64,000 bases of DNA from an uncultured Pseudanabaenaceae cyanobacterium (lineage in GTDB: Bacteria; Cyanobacteriota; Cyanobacteriia; Pseudanabaenales; Pseudanabaenaceae). The notes under the pieces are model-generated. The model was not told where the DNA came from and made no database searches. It was given only the letters and a program-made list of their open reading frames with translations. Shown in pieces: positions 1 to 7,427 of the stretch (positions within the stretch are counted from its first letter, which is position 1; every line of letters begins with the position of its first letter). The stretch is taken from NCBI GenBank assembly GCA_937927915.1, contig CALGKB010000007.1, positions 1 to 64,000 on the forward strand, in the 5' to 3' direction. The position numbers were made by a program, and so were the translations under genes.

Positions 1-76
1 GACTAAAGACTAAAGACTAAAGACTAAAGACTAAAGACTAAAGACTAAAGACTAAAGACTAAAGACTAAAGACTAA
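1..76. repeat. GACTAAA heptamer tandem repeat
   Basis: Ten exact head-to-tail copies of GACTAAA start at position 1, followed by a partial copy GACTAA. The array touches the window edge and may be longer. A period of seven puts stop codons in every frame on both strands, so it is not coding. Heptamer tandem arrays (STRR sequences) are known from filamentous cyanobacteria. A looser A-rich echo (AAAAACT units) follows at about 127-142. Confidence 0.95.
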
Positions 77-155
77 TTATGAATAAAATAAACGAAGGAT
101 ACGTGAGGTGATAACGCCTCTAAATCAAAAACTAAAAACTAAAAAAGTTCTTCTT

Positions 156-1067
156 CTAGGAAGCAGCTTTAAACTCAAGACATTGGTCATAAGAAACCTG
201 AAATTGTTGACAAAAATCAATAATTTCAGATTCTTCATTGTCTTTCCATTTTAAACCAACTAAACGACTAATACTAAAGTCAGAAAAAGGCAAAGTAACT
301 ACGCCAGGTATTTCTATTTCTCCAGGAACTATGGCTAATCCTTCTCCTGAAGAGATAAGGGAATTAGCTAAATAATCATGTTGAGTTTTTCCAGTAATTT
401 TAGGGTTGATTTTTCTCGCTTTAAATACTTTTTGGAGATACGGTCTAATCTCACAATCCATGCGATCTATATACGGAGTTCCATTTAGTTGTTCAATAGA
501 AAAAGATGTCTTTTTGGCTAATAAATGCTCTTGAGCAACTGCTATTAGATATTTTCTATCGAATAGCATATTAGAGGTTTTATCTATTCGCTTAATTCCT
601 TCATTCTCTTTGGAAAAGATGCTAAGCATAACATCAATATTACCTTGTTCTAAGCAGTTTTTTAAGTTCAAGCTGTTATCAGTTATTTGCTCGATTATGA
701 TATGAGGAAAAGCTGCGCGAAGAGCTATGATAAATTTGTGTACTAGTTTAGTTGAGATACTAGGAATAGTTCCTAACTTTAATATTCTAGTATTTACATT
801 ATCGTGATGTAATTCTAGCTTTATTGATTCAAATTGACCTAAAATATATTTGGCTTTGTCAAGAAAGTATTTTCCTGAATTAGTCAAACTAATTGATGGT
901 TTTTGACCTTTTTTTGTCCTATTTAGCAGCTTTACTCCCAGATTACTCTCTAATTTTTGAATACTGATAGATAAAGTAGGTTGAGTTATGAATAAATGCT
1001 CTGATGCTTTACTAAAACTATTAAATTCTGCGACGGCAATAAAATATTTTAGGTAGTTTAAATTCAT
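156..1067 (-). CDS. LysR-family transcriptional regulator
   Basis: A 303-residue protein of normal length for the LysR family, DNA-binding regulators that respond to a small co-inducer. The N-terminal winged helix-turn-helix (about residues 1-60) is clear: the start MNLNYLKYFIAVAE, then FSKASEHLFITQPTLS and IQKLESNLGVKLLNR. The rest (about 90-295) has the periplasmic-binding-protein-like effector fold, with the characteristic LKLGTIPSIS strand. The target is unknown: the nearest gene is an AAA-CHASE2 ATPase on the same strand, about 460 bases upstream of this start. The gene is AT-rich like the rest of the left 6 kb. The ligand cannot be read from the sequence. Confidence 0.9.
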   Translation of the reverse strand: MNLNYLKYFIAVAEFNSFSKASEHLFITQPTLSISIQKLESNLGVKLLNRTKKGQKPSISLTNSGKYFLDKAKYILGQFESIKLELHHDNVNTRILKLGTIPSISTKLVHKFIIALRAAFPHIIIEQITDNSLNLKNCLEQGNIDVMLSIFSKENEGIKRIDKTSNMLFDRKYLIAVAQEHLLAKKTSFSIEQLNGTPYIDRMDCEIRPYLQKVFKARKINPKITGKTQHDYLANSLISSGEGLAIVPGEIEIPGVVTLPFSDFSISRLVGLKWKDNEESEIIDFCQQFQVSYDQCLEFKAAS

Positions 1068-1125
1068 GATTAATTTCGCTCAATTTATCTAATTTTGGTT
1101 TTTCTTCACAAATCAGGTCTTGTAT

Positions 1126-1166
1126 CTCGCTACAATGGCGAGGGACCCTGGTGAGGAAACCTCACC
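1126..1166. repeat. Two adjacent hairpins
   Basis: CTCGC (1126-1130) pairs with GCGAG (1138-1142), and GGTGAGG (1150-1156) pairs perfectly with CCTCACC (1160-1166) around an AAA loop. GGG-A-CCC lies between them. Neither is followed by a T tract, so they do not look like simple terminators. They may belong to a structured 5' leader or a small repeat element. Confidence 0.7.
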
Positions 1167-1475
1167 TAAGGAAAAAGCATTCTTATCTCCAAATGATGAC
1201 ACCTCTCTACTGAATTAAAGTGTAGATAATAGATTCAATTCAAAGTTGAGGTTAATTCAGGTTGTGAATTCAGGTAAATTGAGGAGATAAATATTAATTT
1301 AGCTGAATAGAGAAGAAGCCCCGCATCTGTATTTATTTACTGCGCTATCGCGCAGCAAACTATATCAGTGTCGGGATGATATTTTGGCAAAAGAGACAAA
1401 AAAGGAAAAAGCGAGGGTAAATAAAGGTTTATATGCTTCTTGCTTCTATCAAGCGATCGCAGAATAAACTTGGCA

Positions 1476-1509
1476 TTCTATTAATATTTATTAATAAATA
1501 TTAATAGAA
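1476..1509. terminator. 34-base perfect AT-rich palindrome after the CHASE2 ATPase gene
   Basis: The arms TTCTATTAATATTTA and TAAATATTAATAGAA flank TTAA, giving a symmetric 34-base palindrome with no mismatch. It lies 17 bases beyond the stop codon of the minus-strand AAA-CHASE2 gene. The position suits transcript 3'-end formation, but the stem is almost all A/T, so an RNA hairpin would be weak. A protein-binding or recombination site is equally possible. Confidence 0.5.
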
Positions 1510-1526
1510 AAATTTCCAGTTTTTGT

Positions 1527-3848
1527 TTAACGACGATGAGATATTTGCTCTTGATAAATATAAAGAGTACTGCTAACTAAGATAACAACCAGGATAGAAG
1601 GCAAGAGGGGAAACCATCCGCCCATAGTAGAGAGCAAGATCCAACAACTGCCCGAAATCGTCACAATTATCAGGCTCATCCCCGTAATGACTTGGTAACC
1701 TGATCGCCCGTAATAGAACAAGATTCCTCCAGTTAAAGACCAACTAATAATCCAAATAGATTCTCCAACCTGAGAAAGTGTCCATAGTAAAGGTCGATCA
1801 TCTAAGACAGCACTCAGAATTTGACTAGTCATATGTGCCTGGATTTCGACGCCTGTTTGGGAGTCATCACAAGATGTCCGCCAGAAATCATCATTAAAGC
1901 TGGAAGCTTTGACACCAATCACAACAATACGGTCTTTAACTAAATTGAGATCGAAGCTATCTGCAAGAGCTTCCTGTAGAGAAACTGTTTTGGCAACGCG
2001 AATGGAGTTACGACAGTTGAGTAAAATTTGATGTCCGCTGCGGTCTAGTTTTTGATATCCCCCTGTCGTTATAGCCAGAGGCTTAAATGGTGTATTCCCT
2101 AGCTGTAAATAGTTGTTAACGACTTTAGCTTTAATACCTAAATCCTGTAAGTAACGAGTTGCTAAATGCCAATTAAGAGCATATCCATTATTACAAGGTT
2201 GCGGATTACTAACAGCGATGATTTGACGGCGTAAAACTCGGTCTGCATCGGGTTCAACATTATTAAAACCATGACGAGGGACAACCTGAACAGAAGCAGG
2301 AACGCCAGGATTGCCAAATTGACAAATCATATGAAAGCGATCGCTTTGTTGCATTGGAGCGATCGCTGACTGATATTGTGCTGCTAAGGGAGCTTCTCGA
2401 AAGATGTCTAGCCCAATTACTCTTGCTGATGATTTCTCCAATTTTGCTAATAGTTGAGCCAAAGAACGATCTGAGATGGATGCTCCTCCTCTTTCTACCG
2501 CTGGTTGAGACTGAACATCTTCTTCAGTTATGTTCACAATTAATAGTCGCTTGTCAGGCATTTCTTTTGGTCGCAAACGCATCAATAAGTCTAAAGACTT
2601 TAGCTCTAAAGGCTGTAGCCGCCCCCAGGAACGAATCCCTATTAGGGAAGTAGCGATCGCTAAACTAATCAAAATTACTCTTCCAAAAGGAATCAAATTG
2701 GAGTCACTACGATTTAACTCTCGTAATTGTTGTTCTAACCAAGTTTGATCGAACACTGACTTGTAAATACGATTTTTGACCACCAGATATCCTTGGTTGC
2801 TTGCAACTAAACCCGACAGTCTTAGTTCCAAATGTTCCACCGAATCTCTTAGGGGAATTTTTCCCCGAAGTAAAATCTTACGGTAAATTTTAATTAATTT
2901 TTGACTAGAGTTATTTTTAGTTGTCCCAAAACTCCGATTAGCAAAACGACAGAGACGATCACGAATAGTTCGCAGATGTTCAGGATCATCCTGAGATTCC
3001 CAGTTGCGGAGAATTTTATCCTCAACCAATTGATCTAGAGATTGGACATCAGTAACTTGCGAATTTTGTTCGATTAGCCGGCACAATTTTTGAGTTAAAA
3101 AGGGTTGTCCCCCAGTCCATGATAGTATCTGAGCCAAAATTTCTTCTGGTTGCTCAAGGCGATCTCTAAATCCTTGAACTAACGGCAAACTCTCGGATAA
3201 TTCAAAACCATGTAGTTCAATTGACTTACCAATATTAAAAGGTGTGGAGCTTTGTCCTTGAATTAAATCTGCTGGTGTTGCCACTCCCATTAAGGCAAAG
3301 GTAAGACGACGGTATTCGAGATTAGTTGCTCGTTTGTTGTAAAAATTGTGGATTAAAGCCAAAAAATCATCCGTAGGAAAATCCAAGCTGAGAACACTAT
3401 CGATCTCGTCAATAAAAATAACAATGTCTTGTTTAATCTGTTTCAATAGAACAGTCTCAATAAATTCTCCTAAACGTTGACAGGGAGAAAGATCTTCTCG
3501 CTCCCGCCACCAACTGCGACGATTTATGCTTAGCTCAAAACCATCAATCAGTTCTTGAACGATGCCTCCATACCACTGTAATGCAGTAATATTATGGCTA
3601 CCAATACCCGTAAGTTCAATTTCAGAACAGGCAATTCCTCGATCTTGAAGCTTGTTCATGGTGCGGACACGCAAACTAGATTTTCCCATTTGCCGTGCAT
3701 TGAGAATATAGCAATACTCTCTAGCCAGCAAACTATCCAAAAGATCTCGATCTGCTTGACGCATCACATAAGTCGGTGCATTAGCAGGAAGACTTCCCCC
3801 TATTTGATATTTAGAACATCTATGGCAATCTTGATTCATTATGTTCAA
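1527..3848 (-). CDS. AAA-like ATPase fused to a CHASE2 sensor domain, membrane anchored
   Basis: A 773-residue protein. The N-terminal half is an AAA-like (AAA_35 type) NTPase module with Walker A NARQMGKSSL (K56) and Walker B IVIFIDEID (D147/E148). A membrane segment near residues 388-405 leads into a CHASE2 domain (about 410-680; LKSLDLLMRLRP, ARVIGLDIF), expected outside the cytoplasmic membrane, and three more membrane segments close the protein (about 688-765). CHASE2 is a sensory domain usually attached to kinases or cyclases; here the putative output is the ATPase. It is divergent from a second AAA-like gene, and the 147 bases between them carry a 15-base inverted repeat. The ATG start gives MNIMNQDCHRCSKY. 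The signal and partners are unknown. Confidence 0.85.
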   Translation of the reverse strand: MNIMNQDCHRCSKYQIGGSLPANAPTYVMRQADRDLLDSLLAREYCYILNARQMGKSSLRVRTMNKLQDRGIACSEIELTGIGSHNITALQWYGGIVQELIDGFELSINRRSWWREREDLSPCQRLGEFIETVLLKQIKQDIVIFIDEIDSVLSLDFPTDDFLALIHNFYNKRATNLEYRRLTFALMGVATPADLIQGQSSTPFNIGKSIELHGFELSESLPLVQGFRDRLEQPEEILAQILSWTGGQPFLTQKLCRLIEQNSQVTDVQSLDQLVEDKILRNWESQDDPEHLRTIRDRLCRFANRSFGTTKNNSSQKLIKIYRKILLRGKIPLRDSVEHLELRLSGLVASNQGYLVVKNRIYKSVFDQTWLEQQLRELNRSDSNLIPFGRVILISLAIATSLIGIRSWGRLQPLELKSLDLLMRLRPKEMPDKRLLIVNITEEDVQSQPAVERGGASISDRSLAQLLAKLEKSSARVIGLDIFREAPLAAQYQSAIAPMQQSDRFHMICQFGNPGVPASVQVVPRHGFNNVEPDADRVLRRQIIAVSNPQPCNNGYALNWHLATRYLQDLGIKAKVVNNYLQLGNTPFKPLAITTGGYQKLDRSGHQILLNCRNSIRVAKTVSLQEALADSFDLNLVKDRIVVIGVKASSFNDDFWRTSCDDSQTGVEIQAHMTSQILSAVLDDRPLLWTLSQVGESIWIISWSLTGGILFYYGRSGYQVITGMSLIIVTISGSCWILLSTMGGWFPLLPSILVVILVSSTLYIYQEQISHRR

Positions 3849-3864
3849 CTTTTCAGCAGATAGC

Positions 3865-3960
3865 TGGCAAATTTAGACTATCTTATATCTAGAAGTAATA
3901 TGGGCACCAGGATCATCATTTATTCTAGTGTTAACATTTGTTGTGAGTCTAAATTTGCCA
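3865..3960. promoter_or_regulatory. 15-base inverted repeat in the divergent promoter of the two AAA genes
   Basis: TGGCAAATTTAGACT at 3865-3879 is the exact reverse complement of AGTCTAAATTTGCCA at 3946-3960, with 66 bases between the arms. One arm lies 16 bases upstream of the CHASE2 ATPase start and the other 35 bases upstream of the second ATPase start, so each gene sees the same sequence in the same orientation. This looks like a shared operator for a divergent pair. The repeat is read directly; the regulatory role is inferred. Confidence 0.6.
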
Positions 3961-3995
3961 ACCGAGCTCCATTAAACGTTCAATGTATCAATCTA

Positions 3996-5357
3996 ATGAC
4001 TGAGTTTAACTTAGAAAAAGTAATAGCTATAGCCAATAAATTAGTTATTCAAGCAGCAGATAGAAACTTAACAGATGTTGAAATTACCATATTGACTGGG
4101 GCTTGGAAGCGAGAAGAATACGATACCATCGCTGCCCAAAATAATTATTCCACTAGCTATCTCAGTCAAGATGTTGCACCAAAACTGTGGAAGCTCTTAT
4201 CTGAAACTCTGGAAGAAAAAGTTAAAAAGAGTAATTTCAAAGAAGCCTTAAGACGTTATTGGCAAGCAACAGATAAAGAAGCAACACTTACAATTAAACC
4301 TAAAGATAATCAATTAGACGAGGGAGGGAACACTCGAAAAACAAATTCTAATTTAGGATCTAACGTTTATGTCGAAAGACTAGCAATAGAATCAGTTTGT
4401 TGTCAAGCTTTATCACAACCAGGAGCTTTATTACGTCTGAAGGGAGCCCGCTTGCTCGGCAAAACATCTTTGATGGAAAGGGTGTTAGTAAAAATGAGCA
4501 ACGATGGTTATGCCGTAGTCAATCTGAGCTTAAAATTAGCTGACAAAAACACTCACTTAACTGATCTTAATCGCTTTTTGCGCTGGTTATGTAGCAATAT
4601 TAGCAAGGAATTAGAATTACCCAACCAGTTAAAAGAATATTGGGATGAGGAAGACTTGGGTTCTAAAGTAAGCTGCACTTCGTACTTACAAGACTATATC
4701 TTAAATAAGCTTGATCGCCCGTTAATATTATGTCTAGATGATGTCGATCTGCTGTTTCCCTATCCAGAAATTTACGAAGATTTTTTTGCCCTGCTGCGCT
4801 CTTGGTACGAGAAAGCAAGAACCCGTAAAAGGTGGCAAAATCTACGCTTAACTCTCGTCCACGCTACGGATGTTTATATCCGTCTCAATATCTATCAATC
4901 TCCCTTCAATATAGGATTACCTCAAGAATTACCAGAATTTACCATAATCGAAGCTAGGGAGTTAACCATCAAGCACCAAATCGAACTCAGCGAAACCGAT
5001 CTGACTTCCCTGATAGATCTAATTGGAGGACATCCTTTTTTATTGCAGAAAACTTTTACTTTACTGAAAAGCGATCGCAATTTGAACCTAAAAGATATTT
5101 TGGCAAAAGCTGCTACCGAATCTGGAATTTTCAGCCACCACCTACGAAAAATTTGGCTAGATTTACAGCAGCATCCTGAACTAGCTTTTGCTTGTAGTAA
5201 ATTATTAGTTGCCGAAGAACCAATTTCATTAGATCCGATCCAAGCATATCAATTACAAAACATAGGATTGATTAAACTGACGGGAAATTTAGCTGAGTTA
5301 CGTTGTAATTTGTATCGTCATTTTTTTAGCAAACATCTTAGACAAGATAGCTTTTAA
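3996..5357 (+). CDS. AAA-like ATPase with N-terminal vMAP-type helical domain
   Basis: The open frame begins at 3900, but the conserved protein starts at the internal ATG at 3996 (MTEFNLEKVIAIANKLVIQA), giving 453 residues. The first ~90 residues resemble the helix-turn-helix-like domain found at the N-terminus of vWA-MoxR-associated (vMAP) proteins (ADRNLTDVEITILTGAW, YSTSYLSQDVAPKLWKLLSE). An AAA-like module follows, with Walker A GARLLGKTS (K156) and Walker B LILCLDDVD, and sequence related to the ATPase half of the divergent CHASE2 protein (AFAL-like LTLVHATD, PFNIG). There are no membrane segments or effector domain. vMAP-type proteins are proposed signalling or conflict-system components. 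The actual role here is unknown. Confidence 0.75.
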   Translation: MTEFNLEKVIAIANKLVIQAADRNLTDVEITILTGAWKREEYDTIAAQNNYSTSYLSQDVAPKLWKLLSETLEEKVKKSNFKEALRRYWQATDKEATLTIKPKDNQLDEGGNTRKTNSNLGSNVYVERLAIESVCCQALSQPGALLRLKGARLLGKTSLMERVLVKMSNDGYAVVNLSLKLADKNTHLTDLNRFLRWLCSNISKELELPNQLKEYWDEEDLGSKVSCTSYLQDYILNKLDRPLILCLDDVDLLFPYPEIYEDFFALLRSWYEKARTRKRWQNLRLTLVHATDVYIRLNIYQSPFNIGLPQELPEFTIIEARELTIKHQIELSETDLTSLIDLIGGHPFLLQKTFTLLKSDRNLNLKDILAKAATESGIFSHHLRKIWLDLQQHPELAFACSKLLVAEEPISLDPIQAYQLQNIGLIKLTGNLAELRCNLYRHFFSKHLRQDSF

Positions 5358-5832
5358 TTACTCACTCGATATTACTAAAAATTCATCTGTTTCTCAGACT
5401 TTAATTAGCTTTTGTTCAGCAAAACTGAAGAATATAGTGGCAAGATCAAAGTTGACGATCACGCTACTAGTAGTTCGGCAATCCACCTATCAATTAAGTA
5501 GATGCATAATCACTTTTAGTTCATCATATAAACAGAGTAATAATACTGTCACATGAGGTGTTGGATTATTGGTGGATATTTATATTCAACTCAAGATAGT
5601 TCAACATTTACTCAAGATAGTTGAACCTTTATTACAGATTAAACGTCTAAACATTCAGTCGGACAGTCAACATAATATTAACACCCTCACATGATGGGAT
5701 GCAGGTTGACGAGTAGCTGATCTCTTGGAATTTTCAAGAGTTTGGATGTTCCGCCGCTTTGCGCGGTGCAAATTAGCAAAATCGAGAAGTATCACTGACT
5801 TTTGAAGTTTATAAGGAGTCATAACTGTACAG
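5358..5832. other. 475-base AT-rich leader region upstream of the sigma factor gene
   Basis: No gene is visible. The region contains a direct repeat ACTCAAGATAGTT at 5589-5601 and 5610-5622. The bases after the first copy (GTTCAAC) and the second (GTTGAAC) are also inverted complements. An AAGGAG ribosome-binding sequence lies at 5813-5818, somewhat far (14 bases) from the sigma factor ATG. The repeats could be regulator sites for the sigma gene. Confidence 0.5.
5589..5622. repeat. Direct repeat ACTCAAGATAGTT, two copies 21 bases apart
   Basis: Two exact 13-base copies, two helical turns apart, about 210 bases upstream of the sigma factor start. The second-copy flank GTTGAAC is the reverse complement of the first-copy flank GTTCAAC. 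The spacing suits cooperative regulator binding on one DNA face, but no regulator is identified. Confidence 0.5.
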
Positions 5833-6816
5833 ATGCCTAAAGCCAAAATTAACAAAACAACCCCTAAAGGAAACTACTCAGCAGATATGGTCAGAACTTA
5901 TCTGCATGAAATTGGTCGGGTACCCTTGTTAACCCACGAACAAGAAATTGTTTATGGTAAGCAAGTGCAGAAAATGATGAACCTGTTAACTGAAAAAGAA
6001 GAGTTAGAACGCGACCAAGGATGCGAACTCAGCCTGAAGGAGTGGGCAGCCAATGCCCAACTGAGTGAAATCGAACTTAACAGGATTATCAAACAAGGCC
6101 AAAGAGCTAAACAAAAAATGATCGAGGCCAACCTGCGTTTGGTAGTGGCGATCGCCAAAAAATATCAAAAGCGCAATATGGAATTTCTCGATCTGATTCA
6201 GGAAGGAAGTTTGGGTCTAGAAAGAGGTGTGGAAAAATTCGATCCCACTAGAGGATATAAGTTTTCTACCTATGCCTACTGGTGGATTCGCCAAGCCATT
6301 ACCCGTGCCATTGCCCAACAGGCGCGTACCATTCGTCTACCTGTGCACATCACGGAAAAACTGAACAAGATCAAGAAGGCACAGCGGCAGCTCTCCCAAC
6401 AGTTGGGGCGGGTAGCTACAGCCCTAGAGGTGGCAGACTACCTGGGGATCAAACCAGAGCAAGTGCGGGAGTGTCTCTCCTTGGCGCGGCAGCCGGTATC
6501 CCTGGATTTGCGCATTGGCGATAACCAAGATACAGAGTTGGCAGAACTGCTGGAGGATGAGGGTACTTCGCCGGAAGAATTTGCCGTGAACGAATCTCTG
6601 CGGGACAGCATTAGAGAATTGCTCTCGGAGCTGACTCCCCGTCAACGCCAGGTGATGATTATGCGCTATGGTTTAGAGGATGGGCAGGAGATGTCCCTAG
6701 CCAGCATCAGCAAACAGCTAGACCTCAGTCGCGAACAGGTGCGCCAAATTGAACGCCAAGCCATGGACAGCTTGCGCAAACGCAAGTCTAGGATGCGGGA
6801 ATATCTGGCTAGCTAA
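5833..6816 (+). CDS. Group 2 sigma-70 factor (SigB/SigD-like)
   Basis: A 327-residue non-essential-type (group 2) sigma factor; it lacks the long acidic N-terminal region 1.1 of the principal sigma. Region 1.2 is seen in VRTYLHEIGRVPLLTHEQE, region 2 in ANLRLVVAIAKKYQKRNMEF and the YAYWWIRQAITRAIAQQ segment that melts and reads the -10 element, and region 4 (the -35 reader) in LSREQVRQIERQAMDSLRK. Cyanobacterial group 2 sigmas act in light, heat, nitrogen and salt responses. The gene ends by overlapping convergent cobO by four bases. The 5' half is AT-rich with AAA lysine codons and GCGATCGC, while the 3' half from about 6280 is GC-rich with AAG codons, so the gene looks like a chimera of two sequence backgrounds. 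Confidence 0.92.
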   Translation: MPKAKINKTTPKGNYSADMVRTYLHEIGRVPLLTHEQEIVYGKQVQKMMNLLTEKEELERDQGCELSLKEWAANAQLSEIELNRIIKQGQRAKQKMIEANLRLVVAIAKKYQKRNMEFLDLIQEGSLGLERGVEKFDPTRGYKFSTYAYWWIRQAITRAIAQQARTIRLPVHITEKLNKIKKAQRQLSQQLGRVATALEVADYLGIKPEQVRECLSLARQPVSLDLRIGDNQDTELAELLEDEGTSPEEFAVNESLRDSIRELLSELTPRQRQVMIMRYGLEDGQEMSLASISKQLDLSREQVRQIERQAMDSLRKRKSRMREYLAS

Positions 6817-7427
6817 AACTCGATGCCCACCTGGGCGGGTATGCCTTGCTGGATGGGGTGTTTGATGAGTCGCATCTCGGAGACGAGGTCGGCGTGGTCA
6901 ATTAACTCCTGGGGGGCGTACCTCCCCGTACTCACCACATGACAGTGATAGGGACGGCTCTGAATCACGGGTAAGACTGTCTCTACACTGATTTGTTGAT
7001 GTTTGATAGCAATGTGGAGTTCATCTAGGACTACCAGGTTGATGGCGGGGTCCTGGATATAGCCTTTTGCCACTTGCCAAGCCTCCTCTGTCGCTCTTCT
7101 ATCTTTGGCAGGGTCTTGGGTTTCCCAGGTGAAACCTGCTCCCAATGTGTGAATCTGGACGGGAAAACCCATTTTTTGCAACCGCCTTAAAAACAACCGA
7201 TCGCCATCGGGGTATGCCTCACAGTTTTTGACAAATTGCACCACAGCGGCGGATAAATCATGGGCTAAATGGCGATAGACCAAATTCATGGCACTGCTAG
7301 TCTTGCCTTTGCCTAGCCCTGTAAAGATGATGTACAGACCTTTTTCGTTACCTTTGCGCCGATCGCGGCTGGCATCCTTTGCCTGTTTGATTTTTTGCAG
7401 GCGTTCTAGTTCTCTCGTCTCCATCAT
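6813..7427 (-). CDS. cobO: Cob(I)yrinic acid a,c-diamide adenosyltransferase
   Basis: A 204-residue CobA/CobO/BtuR-type enzyme that transfers the adenosyl group from ATP to the cobalt of corrinoids in cobalamin (or pseudocobalamin) synthesis and salvage. The family's nucleotide-binding loop is clear: [17 protein letters not shown]. The conserved [11 protein letters not shown] segment and the Arg/Pro-rich [16 protein letters not shown] segment follow. Length is typical. The start codon overlaps the stop of mnmG by four bases, so the two are read as one operon (mnmG-cobO) with probable translational coupling. The end overlaps the convergent sigma factor gene. No cobalamin riboswitch sits in front of it, as expected for an internal operon gene. 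Confidence 0.93.
   Translation of the reverse strand: MMETRELERLQKIKQAKDASRDRRKGNEKGLYIIFTGLGKGKTSSAMNLVYRHLAHDLSAAVVQFVKNCEAYPDGDRLFLRRLQKMGFPVQIHTLGAGFTWETQDPAKDRRATEEAWQVAKGYIQDPAINLVVLDELHIAIKHQQISVETVLPVIQSRPYHCHVVSTGRYAPQELIDHADLVSEMRLIKHPIQQGIPAQVGIEF

Larger units (their letters stand above)
1068..1526. other. 459-base gene-free spacer with several hairpins
   Basis: No convincing gene lies between the LysR gene and the CHASE2 ATPase gene. The spacer holds a group of inverted repeats (CTCGC/GCGAG at 1126-1142, GGTGAGG/CCTCACC at 1150-1166, TGCGC/GCGCA at 1341-1354) and a 34-base perfect palindrome at 1476-1509. It could contain the LysR promoter, the 3' end of the ATPase transcript or a small structured RNA. 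I do not recognise a known RNA family. Confidence 0.6.

Noticed and set aside
1-76. CRISPR-like array
   Set aside because: The unit is only seven bases and has no spacers; it is a simple tandem repeat.
5667-5855. 62-residue minus-strand frame overlapping the sigma factor start
   Set aside because: It runs through the leader and ribosome-binding region of a clear plus-strand gene and has no similarity that I can recognise.
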